From the NCBI GenBank assembly GCA_034440615.1, contig JAOTOM010003999.1, positions 62,001 to 126,000 on the forward strand: a DNA stretch of 64,000 nucleotides. The letters are read 5' to 3'. Position numbers and translations under genes: made by a program. Source of the stretch: Ashinkailepas kermadecensis (lineage: Eukaryota; Arthropoda; Thecostraca; Neolepadidae). Below, one piece after another: positions 11,115 to 20,611 of the stretch; position 1 is the stretch's first letter; each line of letters opens with the position of its first letter. Under the pieces are notes generated by a model. It ran no database searches. It saw only the letters and a program-made list of their open reading frames with translations, and had not been told where the DNA came from.

Positions 11115-12012
11115 ACTGCCTCATGTGGCAGCTATTGGTTTCCTGCGGCGGCTATGGGACCTCTTATGACGACAGAGGGCCTCTTATTGCGGTCTAGGGG
11201 CGGTCAGATCATTTCAGGCGGTCTTCTGCGGTTACTTTTCGGAAACTCTCCTGCCACTGAGGAGAAGAAGCTATGGCGCACTTAACTCCCTAGGCACCCG
11301 AATAGGTAGGTCCCTAGGCACCCGAATAGGTAGGTCCCTAGGCACCCGAATAGGTCCTTGGGCACTCTGGCCCTAGGCACCCGAGTAGGTCCTTAGACAC
11401 TCTGGTATGTCCATAGGCACCCGGTGTAGGTACCTAGGCACATGGGTAGGTATCTAGGCACCCAGGTATGTACCTAGGCACCCAGGTAGGTACCTAGGCA
11501 CCCAGGTAGGTACCTAGGCACCCGGGTAGGTACCTAGGAAACTGGGTACATAGGGGAAGAGGGGGGGGGGGATATATGAACACGTTCTGTTTCCTGAACA
11601 CTCAACTTTGGTCGTCTCCCACATCATGCTCAGTGCATAGATAACAAAAAGATGGTGGTATTCATAAATGATGGACCTGTCTCTACCAAAATATGAAAGT
11701 CTGATCACTTAATTCTACCTATACTTTGTGTACAGAGGTTGCAAAGTTCACAGGAACCACCATTGTAGGCTTCGAAGAGCAGTTGGCTTAAGGAAACCAT
11801 AAGGAAGTGACTTCCAATTTGTTTTGGCAATTACACCAGCATTTTTAGTGGCTACTAATAGCTTGTACCACAACAGTTACAGTGAGGTAATCCTGAACAA
11901 CAACATTTTCATGTTCAGAATACGGCACACCACTATAAAATAATCATCTGTTTTAAAGTTGCTCTTTGCAAGTGGTTAGATGATTTTCATTGGAAGGGAC
12001 TGGTTGAATATG

Positions 12013-12017
12013 GATAG
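12013..12017. other. Empty target site corresponding to the gypsy insertion in block A'
   Basis: Within spacer 11553-12136 the sequence reads GATAG (complement CTATC), uninterrupted. In the inverse copy the gypsy LTR element lies exactly here (39117-44650), flanked by GTATC and CTATC. Confidence 0.8.
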
Positions 12018-12580
12018 CTTGTTCATTTTTGTGTTCCGTAAACACAGTACAATTACTGGTTCAGCCATACAGAAGCAGCAGTAGAGCTATTTCTTTCATA
12101 ATGCCTTAAATGTTCAGAACCCCCCCCCTCTTCCTCTACCTAGGCACACAGGTATGTACCTAGGCACCCGGTAGGTACCTAGGCACCCAGGTTCGTACCT
12201 AGGCATCCAGGTACATACCTGGGCACCCAGGTATGTACCTAGGCACTTGGGTAGGTATCTGGGCACCCAGGTTGGTACTTAGGTACCTGGGCACATGTGA
12301 ATTTGTTTTATAGGGTGTTTTTGCTTGTTTTAAAAAAACTTATGTTTGGATTACCATCTTTATGAATGTGATAAAGATGATGGGATTTATTTTATGTGAA
12401 TTAAAAAAGAAATTGAAACATTTCCCAACTTATAAAATGTAAACCAACCTAACCTAGCCAAACCTGACACATTTGTTTGCTTTATGGAGGAAATGTGTGT
12501 CAAAACGTTCCTTCTTACCACCTTATAGCACAATAATTCCTGAAAGTTTACAAAAAAATAATGAAGAAAAACCAAAATTT

Positions 12581-12759
12581 GGGCCAAACTAGCTCGGTTG
12601 GTGGAGTATCAGACTCTCGATCCCAAGATTGTTGGTTCAAATCTTGCCACCCGCAGCATTACTGAATCCATAGGCAACCAATCACGGTGAGAGGCTGGAG
12701 ATGCTATATGACCTAGTGGTTGAAGGTGTTGTCAAAGAATCCAGGGTTCTTTAAAAAAA
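12581..12759 (+). mobile_element. tRNA-derived SINE, subfamily 1, copy 1
   Basis: The 5' part has an A-box-like TAGCTCGGTTGGTGGAG and a B-box GGTTCAAATCT spaced as in a tRNA. It is followed by a body containing CAACCAATCACGGTGAGAGG, a GCTATATGACC segment, and an A-rich end (CTTTAAAAAAA). The same unit recurs at 13771, 36092, 37092 and 38374 in spacers of the higher-order repeat, so it was amplified with the spacer and not by separate retroposition. Confidence 0.8.
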
Positions 12760-13770
12760 GATTTTGTTTCTTTCAAACAGCTTGGGTTAAGCCAGGCTGA
12801 GTTAGTTTTTTTCAAGTTGAGAATTACCAGAACATAAATTACTTGATTTTTTTTTTTTTTGTTCTCCAAAGTTTCGCTAGTTTATTCTAGGTTAGGTTAT
12901 GTTCCATTTGTGTTTTATTTGCTTAACATTTCTTTTCATGCTATGTTACCTAACTCAACACTGCTTTTTTGGATTATTTTGCTAGCAACCTGAAAAGTAA
13001 GCATTTGCACAGAAAATAATTGGTCCCACCATTCATAAACACGGTATACGAAATAAACATTCCTAAAAATAAAAAAATGACGCCTTATACTGCAAATTTA
13101 CCTAGGCACCCAGGTAGGTACATAGGTACCTAGGCACCCGGGTAGGTGCCTAAGCAACTGGGTACATACCTAGGCACACGGGAATGTACCTAGGCACCCA
13201 GGTAGGTACCTAGGCACCCAGGTACGTACCTAGGCACCCAGGTACGTACCTAGGCACCCGGGTAGATACCTAGGCACCCGGGTAGGTACCTAGGCATCCA
13301 GGTAGGTACATAGGCACCCGTGTTAGTACCTCGGCACCCGGGTAGGTACCTAAGCAACTGGGTACATACCTAGGCACACGGGTATGTACCTAGGCACCCA
13401 GGTACGTACCTAGGTACCTGGGTAGGTACCTAGGCACCCAGGTAGGTACCTAGGCACCCAGGTAGGTACCTAAGTACCTGGGCACATGTGAATTTGTTTT
13501 ATAGGGTATTTTTGCTTGTTTTTTTATTTATCTTTGGAATACCATGTTTATGAAGGTGATAAAGATGATGGCATTTATTTTATGTGTGAATAAAACAAAA
13601 ATGGAACATTTCCCAACTTAAAAAACTATAAACCAACCTAACCTAGCCAAACCTGACACATTTTGCTTTATGGAGGAAATGTGTGTCAACTTTTCCTCTT
13701 ATCACCTTATAGCACAATAAATACCTCAAAATTTACCAAAAAATAATGGAAAAAAATCAAACCAAAATTT

Positions 13771-13945
13771 GGCCACAGTAGCTCGGTTTGTGGAGTATCA
13801 GACTCGATCCCAAGATTGTTGGTTCAAATCTTGCCACCCGCAGCATTACTGAATCCATAGGCAACCAATCACAGTGAGAGGCTGGAGACGCTATGTGACC
13901 TGGTGGTTGAATGTGTTGTCAAAGAATCCAGGGTTCTTTAAAAAA
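13771..13945 (+). mobile_element. tRNA-derived SINE, subfamily 1, copy 2
   Basis: It has the same promoter boxes and body as the copy at 12581, with small differences (CGGTTTGTGGAG at the A box and a 2-base loss after AGACTC). It sits at the same place in the next spacer. Confidence 0.8.
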
Positions 13946-14475
13946 TGATTGTTTTCTCTCAAACAGCTTGGGTTAAGCTAGGCTGAGTTAGTTTTTTTTT
14001 AATGTTGAGAATTACCAGAACATAATTGCTTGATATTTTATTTTTTTATTTTTTTTTCTCCAAAGTTTCGCTAGTTTGTTCTAGGTTAGGTTATGTTCCA
14101 TTTGTGTTTTATTTGTTCAACATTTCTTTTTATGCTATGTTACCTAACTCAGCACAGCTTTGTTGGATTATTTTGCTAGCAACCTGAAAAGTAAGCATTT
14201 GCACAGAAAATAATTGGTCCAACCATTTTAGCCACATTCACAAACATGGTATACCAAAGAAAAATTCCCAAAACTAAAAAATGACGCCTTATACTGCAAA
14301 TTTACCTAAGCACCCAGGTAGGTACATACGTACCTAGGCACCCGGGTAGGTACCTAGGCACCCGGGTAGGTACCTAAGCAACTGGGTACATACCTAGGCA
14401 CACAGGTATGTACCTAGGCACCCGGGTAGGTACCTAGGCACCCAGGTACGTACCTAGGCACCCAGGTACGCATAT

Positions 14476-15029
14476 CTGGACTTCACTTCCATTTTCGATC
14501 ACCATGGTGTGGTACATGAAAAACAGTCACGTACGCTAAACGCGGTTGCATCTTTCGCCGTGGCAGATTGCACATACAAAAAACAGTCAAATGCCATCGA
14601 GCGCATTCTTCGCTTCAGTCGGATGCGCTTATCCCATAGACGTTTCGCGGTATTATCATGCTGTTATGTTAGGCGTCACTGCACGCTCTTGAATATCTAA
14701 CGCAAATAGGAAGTCTCAGACGAACATTGAGGTATATGTTACATGAATTTTCCGCCCAGTAGCTCCTCAACATTGAGCGATTCAGATGCTTTACAACTCA
14801 AAGAATGTACACAAGAGCTTTCGAGGTTAGTACATACATGATCAATGTTTCACAAGCACATTATTCACGTAAACGGGCAAGCGCGCACACACGAGCACAA
14901 GCACGCACACGCACTGTATAGCACACAGCTAATTACAGGCATCAATCAAAATATACGTTGCAACAATGTTTTCACTTCATTTATGTCCACACACGATACT
15001 TATAACCATACATGAAGGTCGGGACCACC
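14476..15029. other. No gene recognised
   Basis: Sequence composition changes abruptly from the minisatellite to mixed sequence. A short imperfect (CA)n stretch (CGCACACACGAGCAC) lies near 14884. No motifs were found in the ORFs here. Confidence 0.45.
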
Positions 15030-15900
15030 ATTTTACCCAAATATAACTTCGATGGCTTCACGCTCTGTTGATGGGTGGGTTGAGAACAAGACAAAACGGC
15101 TGTCATCAGGGCCATCAGTATGTGTGCAGACGGCGTAGAACGAACGAATGGCAAAGAGTGCGAAACTGATGCAGGGACCGGATGAGTGGTGGGGGATTGG
15201 CTGGCGGGCAGGCTGGTGCCGGTGAAGCACGGACAGATGATATGGTTCTCGGGCGCTTGGCAAACGGACGGGCAGAGTAGATTGTCGTGACGGTTGGTGG
15301 GTGGGTTGAAGACGTAGCGGGGTAGGTTATAGCAGCGGGTGGTGGACGGGTTGAGGAGGAGGCAAAACTGCTGTAAGCACGGACTGGTAGGAGTGCAGAT
15401 GGCGCATGATCAACGGAAACGGTCAAAGGATGATTCATTGATGGAGGGACAAGTCGCTTGACGTCATTGGTTGATCGTGGGACAGGTTGGATGGGGGCAG
15501 CGGTTGATGGTACGGCATGAGGGTTGGCGACAGAGGCTGGCGGGCAGGTAGGGGCCAGAGGTCCATGGCTGACACCAACGGCTACCAGATGGGTTAACGA
15601 GGCAGGCTGGTGGCGGCAGCGGTTGATGGTGAGACAGGAGAGTTGCCGACAGAGGCTGGCGGGCAGGTGGGGACCGGAGCAGGATCGGTGCCAGTCGCTG
15701 ACGAAGAGGCCGAGTCGTCATCGCCTGGCTGGTTGATGTCGGCGCCGTCAACTGAGGCCAAATCGTCATCTGATGATCCCGAAGATGTGGCGGTGGCTGC
15801 CTGTCAGTGGCATCGCTGGCACGAGATGTTGCCAAAGCTTCCAAGGTCGCGAATTCGTTGGAACCGTAGTCCCGCCTCTGAGAAACGAACATATACGTAA
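15030..15900. repeat. GC-rich degenerate tandem repeat; coding unlikely
   Basis: A phrase GCAGCGGTTGATGGT, followed at a similar spacing by CGACAGAGGCTGGCGGGCAGGT, occurs twice (about 15498 and 15617). Looser copies of GGTTGGTGGGTGGGTTG and related phrases lie upstream (about 15290-15350). The proline/serine-rich ORFs on the minus strand follow from this repetitive composition and carry no domain. Confidence 0.5.
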
Positions 15901-15942
15901 AGAGACTGTTGCAGCGGTGGACAACTTTTCAAAACACATTCA

Positions 15943-16010
15943 GAGCGTTGGTTGGTTGGTTATTGGAGTTTCGGGTCGCATCGACTGCGTCGGTCATACA
16001 GCGCCCAACA
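15943..16010 (-). mobile_element. I-LINE/SINE-type tail fragment
   Basis: Read on the minus strand it ends in CCAATAACCAACCAACCAAC after a GGGCGCTGTATGACC-like block and a GTCGATGCG-like block. It has the same architecture as the 3' end of the I-clade LINE at 56246-56321. Confidence 0.6.
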
Positions 16011-16989
16011 TTCAGAGAGGCATTGGATACTGTGAAGTTTGACGGCAATAGAAGATGCATATGTGGACTCCAACACCAAAAAAAGTTCATATGATTTGAT
16101 GTCTCGCTATATTGATGGATAATCTAGCTGGTACCAACACTGGAACACACCACCTAACTTGAACGGAGAGGGGATTCAGCCGTACAGTGATCCGCTAATG
16201 ATAGGTCATGTAAATACTAATACAGCAGACAAATGACAAAGAAATATCAAAGAATAATGCATAATACAAATATACCAATACCACTTAAATGATAATCGTA
16301 GGACGGTATAGTGTCACACTTGTACCGAACCTCGTGGCATGTCATTCTGACTGACTTTTGTTTGCATTTCACTGTTTGACTGACGATGGTATGGGCGCTG
16401 CAATTATCTTGCTAGAATAGACACTTGTATACGCAAAGGAAGAATAAGACATCCTACTCGGAGTGGGCTGTTGGATTAAAACCCATAGTTTCATTAAGAT
16501 TATTGATGCACCTTAGCAACTACAACACTCGTCTATTCCACTTCGTTCATGCCACGCGGCCCTCAAATATCAGTGGAGTGATTGTACATCATCCCTGATT
16601 TAATGAATTTACTTCATGTAGACGTCTTGACCTAACCTGCACCTCCCCCAAACTATCCTACCCTACCCTACCTAAAATTGAACCTGTTCAAGGTGCCCAC
16701 ATAAACACAAAAACAATCTTTGCTCATTAATGGGTGTTGGACACTCAGCAGCGCTGAAGACCAGGGCTAGAATGATAGCTTGTTTAAGCATTTTTCTTAT
16801 TCAGAGCACTATCCTCTCACCTTCCTCAGTTAAAGGTTAAATGGAGCTGTTTGACAATCAGCTGCTCTGTGATAGAGTTCTCAAGATTCCCTGGAAAGTG
16901 CACAGAGATTATGATGTCGCAGTTTTGAAAACAAGTATCCGATTAGACGAGCAAATCATTTTCCTCTTCACATCTGAGTTTAGTTTTAG
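16011..16989. other. No gene recognised
   Basis: AT-rich sequence with scattered short ORFs lacking motifs. A run of CCTACCCTACCTA at about 16660-16672 is a degenerate short repeat. Confidence 0.45.
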
Positions 16990-17125
16990 TTATTTGGGCT
17001 TGAGGGCGCATCAACTTCATTGGCCATGTAGCGCCCATTCTTCACATCTAGGATTGCGAAGTATAAATCGAACCCTGTTGCAGACTGATCGTGTTTTGTC
17101 CGTCGCACAATTGCAGCCAATTGAG
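16990..17125 (-). mobile_element. tRNA-type SINE with I-like tail
   Basis: On the minus strand a B-box-like GGGTTCGATTTATAC (about 17068-17082) is followed by the GGGCGCTACATGGCC block and then GATGCGCCCTCAAGCCCAAA. That tail has the same layout as the LINE tail at 56246-56321. The A box is not clear. Confidence 0.55.
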
Positions 17126-17569
17126 GAGATATGGAAGCTGGATATTTTGTCACCCAAGTGCCAGGTTGACGAAATCTCCAGGCTGAAATAGTTCCCAGCG
17201 TGACCAAACCTCCAATCTGAAGTGTCAGGTTTGGTCCATCACGATCTCCTCAGTTTTGAGATAATTGCGTACACATGACTTCCCATTTTCCGTGTTTTGA
17301 AAGCTATCTAATTTGGGGGACAACGATATCAACGATAACCATACAAACAGCTATTCTATAAACTGGTATTGTATAACATAACATTGCACATCATAGGTAA
17401 TCCATTCGCCTGGAATTGCGATACGCGATGTTCGTTATCACGATGCCGGATCCCGTTACGATGGGCAAAAGTATGATATCTATAGACGGGATACTTCGAA
17501 ACGGGGCATGAAGACTTCCACAAATACGCACCAATAGGCAAGATGTCAATACTTCTTTTGGAAGGATGT

Positions 17570-17733
17570 TGGTTGGTTGGTTATTGGTTTTACGACACGT
17601 CAACCGTTGAGTCACGTAGCGTCGCCAATCTCTCACGCCGATTGGTCGCGGGCGGAGAGTAGCGACAGGTGAGACTCGAACCCACAACCTTTCCATTGTA
17701 AGACGAGCATCTTACCCCTAGACCACTCGTCCC
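17570..17733 (-). mobile_element. Complete tRNA-derived SINE (subfamily 2), 164 bp, 15-bp TSD
   Basis: The minus strand begins GGGACGAGTGGTCTAGGGG (A box) and has GGGTTCGAGTCTC (B box) about 45 bases on. A body with CGACCAATCGGCGTGAGAG and GGCGACGCTACGTGAC follows, and the element ends in AACCAATAACCAACCAACCA. CTTTTGGAAGGATGT is duplicated exactly on both sides (17555-17569 and 17734-17748), which proves a single retroposition event. The head could fold as a tRNA, but the body and tail attached to it and the TSD show it is a SINE, not a working tRNA gene. Confidence 0.93.
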
Positions 17734-17949
17734 CTTTTGGAAGGATGTCGATTCAGTGTTGAGTAAGTGGTATATTACATCCTATTTCGCGAATAATTTA
17801 TAACTGATGCAGAACACGTTTCAGCAGATGCAAGGAGTAACAGTGTTGTCATGTCTGGACCAAAAAGTTGCAAATCACCAGCTGGAGTTACACTCGGAGT
17901 AACAACCATTAACAACGTTTGTATGTCACTAAGGTCTGTTTTCGTGTTG

Positions 17950-19860
17950 TCGCTGTCCGCATGGGACCAAGGGCTTACCGATGACAATTCAGAAGGCGAT
18001 GGAAGAAATTCTGAAGCAGTGCAGGTGCAGGTACCCGGGAAATGTCCTCGTCTGTGCGGCGACTAGGACCGATTGGCAGATTTTCTAGCTCGTCTGCGGG
18101 AACACAGGGTAACACTAAACATGGAAAATACACGCTGAGACAGACGGCTGCGAATTTCCTTGGGTTTACCGTGTCCTCGGCGGGAGTCTCGGTGAGCCCA
18201 GAGCGGGCTAGGGCGTTAGGACATTAGGCGTCAGGACGAAAGAGCTCCAGTCACTATTGGGCTGTTGGGCTTCTGCTCTCGTTTCGTGCCCGGATACAGC
18301 ACCCTCATGGAGCCACCGAGGAGGATGCTGCTGAAGGAGGCGATGCCGTTCAAGTGGATAGAGGAGCTCGCGGCAGTGCTCAAAGGGAGACGTGCTGTAC
18401 CAGGCAGTCGGGAGTCACCATTTACGACCCTCAGCTTCCACAGTCATAACTTTGGATGCAAGCGATGTGGGCCTGGGTGGGGTGCTGTCTTAGCCTAACT
18501 CGGAGGAAGAGAGGGTGGTAGCATTCACGTTGCGTACGCTAAACCAAGCCCAGAGGCGCTGCAGTATGACAGAGAGGCGCTGGCGGTTGTGTGGACAGTG
18601 GCGAAATGGAGGAAGTATCTCTGGAATCAGCAGTTATCTGCGACTTGACCATGTGGCATTGCAGACACCGCTGACGTCACCGGGTGTCGCCCAAGCTGCC
18701 ATGAGGATAACAAAGTGGTCAGACTGGCTCATGGAGTACTCGTTCACAGTTTAGCGTGTGAATGGAGGTGTACGTCCTGCAGATGGGTTGTGGCGATTGC
18801 CGGAATGACAAATACAAATGTATCGCTACAGTAAGAGACCGTCCGGCAGCAATCGATGAAGAGTTGGTGGCGGCTATAAGTGAAGATTGTGTTGCGTGAT
18901 CAGGTATCGCGCCCGTGGTCTCGTAGGCCGAGCGACTGTTCGCCTGACCTTCAGCCATTCTTCCACCTCAGGGATCAACTCACTGTGCAGAGGTATGGAT
19001 GTGCGCGGCGATTGCCTAATCGTTCCAGAGAGTCTGCTTCGCTCAAACTGCCCAGCCCGGCACATCAGTGACACCAGAGCATCGTCAGATGCAAGCAGCG
19101 CCTGCAGGAGCTATATTGGTGGTCTGGCATTGATCGAGATGGTGGAGGCAAGAGCTGTGAAGTCTGCGCCACTGTGTATGGATGAGACGGCGGTACTTCG
19201 ACATACTCCAATGCATTCAGTGTCTTTACCAGCGGCAGCCTGGAACAAGGTAGGGCTGGGCTTTATTGGACCTATGGATGCAGCCCACGCTCAGCGATAT
19301 GCCGTGGTTTTGGCAGCCGACTTCTCCCATGTAGGTAGACGCTGGATTTCGCTCGGAGCCAAACTGTCACGTGTGTATTGAATGTATCGAGGTCTTGGCG
19401 TCACGCAAAGTATACCCCAGAGAATTGCTGTCCGACAACGGCACGTACTACATATACATTTGTCTCAGAAATTACCTGCAGAGTGTGGGTGTAAGTCATA
19501 TCCGAGCCCCACGCTACCAACAGGCAGCATCTGGGGCAGTAGAACGGTGCAATCGCGCCGTGAAGGCGACGTTGCAGGCAGCTGACCAACGAGGGCTTGA
19601 CCGCCGGGCGTGTCGGCAGCGGCTCCTGCAACAGAGCATGAACATTCAAAACGCCGACTGGTACTGGTACCAGCACTGGGACCAGCACGGATATGGCGCA
19701 GCTGCTCCACAGGAGGCAAATCTGCACAGGGTTGCACGGCATGGTGGCCAGTCTAGCTACTCCAAGAGAGACGTCCTCTCTGGCGCTGAGGCGACGCGCT
19801 GCGGACAGTCAAGGAAGCAGGAGTATACTGACACAATATGTCACAAACAGGTGCCCCACT
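17950..19860 (+). pseudogene. Decayed Ty3/gypsy pol (RT end, RNase H, integrase)
   Basis: Fragments appear in the expected order but in changing frames. There is an RT end around 17960-18060 and an FLGFTVSSAGVSVSP block at about 18155-18200. An RNase H region with the TLDASD-type and YDREALAVVWTVAKW-type segments lies at about 18440-18620. The integrase core lies at about 19235-19600, with GFIGPMDA, ELLSDNGTYY and SGAVERCNRAVK. The usual first integrase Asp is replaced (VGLGFIGP), while the second Asp and the Glu are kept. No LTRs were found. Many frameshifts and stops make this an old copy, diverged from the gypsy element at 39-44 kb. Confidence 0.8.
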
Positions 19861-20238
19861 TCCGTTTCTGAGAATGGATCCGATACAAACCGAAAAATAT
19901 TATTTCTTGAAATGCCATACCAGACTTAAAACAAAATAGACACAGCAAATTCTCTTCCTGGTGATTGTTTGGAAAATCACACATCAGAAGTGACATTTCT
20001 TTCAAATCGCGCCACTTAGTAGTGGCAAGGGAACTCCATCGGTGTTAAAATAATGTTTTTTTCCAGGTGTGAGATGTTGAAATGAGCACAATAGAATGTT
20101 GAAAATCTGCATGGAATTAATGTCAATGAGAAAATGTGTATGCCCTTGAAAGTAATTGTTGAGCCAACAGAGTGCTGTGGCTACACCTATGTTTGTTTTG
20201 AGATACAAAACAAAAAAGCAAACATTTGCAAGGCATGC
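19861..20238. other. No gene recognised
   Basis: Ordinary AT-rich sequence between the decayed gypsy copy and the left TSD of the hAT element. Confidence 0.5.
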
Positions 20239-20246
20239 CATTTTAG
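20239..20246. repeat. Left 8-bp TSD of the hAT element
   Basis: CATTTTAG is repeated exactly at 24642-24649. Confidence 0.93.
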
Positions 20247-20611
20247 CAGGGCCTATTTTAAGAAAATTTCACTGGGGTGGAACATATGTGGTCCGCCACA
20301 AGTCTGAGGTTGGGGGACGCACTTGCGGCCCCAGCTGAACCCAACCTACCCCAATTTTCAATTTTCTCCACGGATTTAGGCCACTTTATTTTCGATCTAC
20401 CAAAATTTAATATTTATTTATATTTTGATATTTTATACATTTTTTTTTAAACGGCTCTGGGGCTGACCGGAAGGGAGACGACTCGGGAGGACTGTCCGGG
20501 AGGGGGAGGCGAGGGCCCACTGAAAAGTATATGAATCGACACAATGCCGATCGGATGCCGAACAGCAAGCCGATCGGAGCGGTGGCAAGCACACATCTCT
20601 GCAGCCCTACT

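Larger units (their letters stand above)
11285..14475. repeat. Block A: 20-bp minisatellite arrays alternating with SINE-bearing spacers
   Basis: Arrays of a 20-bp unit (CCTAGGCACCCAGGTAGGTA and variants) occupy about 11288-11552, 12137-12296, 13102-13490 and 14302-14473. The phase is exact over many units, for example across 11461-11520. Between arrays lie a unique-looking spacer (11553-12136) and two copies of an approximately 0.8-kb spacer (12297-13101 and 13491-14301). Each 0.8-kb spacer holds a tRNA-SINE, an AACCTAACCTAGCC stretch and a CTAGGTTAGGTTATG stretch. The block is a higher-order repeat. The same block occurs reverse-complemented at 35745-45415. Confidence 0.9.

Noticed and set aside
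12590..12660. A possible tRNA gene on the plus strand
   Set aside because: It is the head of a SINE that recurs five times in the higher-order repeat; no acceptor stem pairing was convincing.
14509..14700. A zinc-finger (THAP-like) reading near the end of block A
   Set aside because: The cysteine and histidine spacing does not fit, and the frame is short and open only by chance.
15464..15892. 142-codon Pro/Ser-rich ORF on the minus strand
   Set aside because: It follows a degenerate GC-rich tandem repeat and has no domain or splice support.
17665..17733. A possible tRNA gene on the minus strand
   Set aside because: Although A and B boxes are present, the tRNA-like part continues into a SINE core and tail, and the whole unit is enclosed by a 15-bp target duplication.
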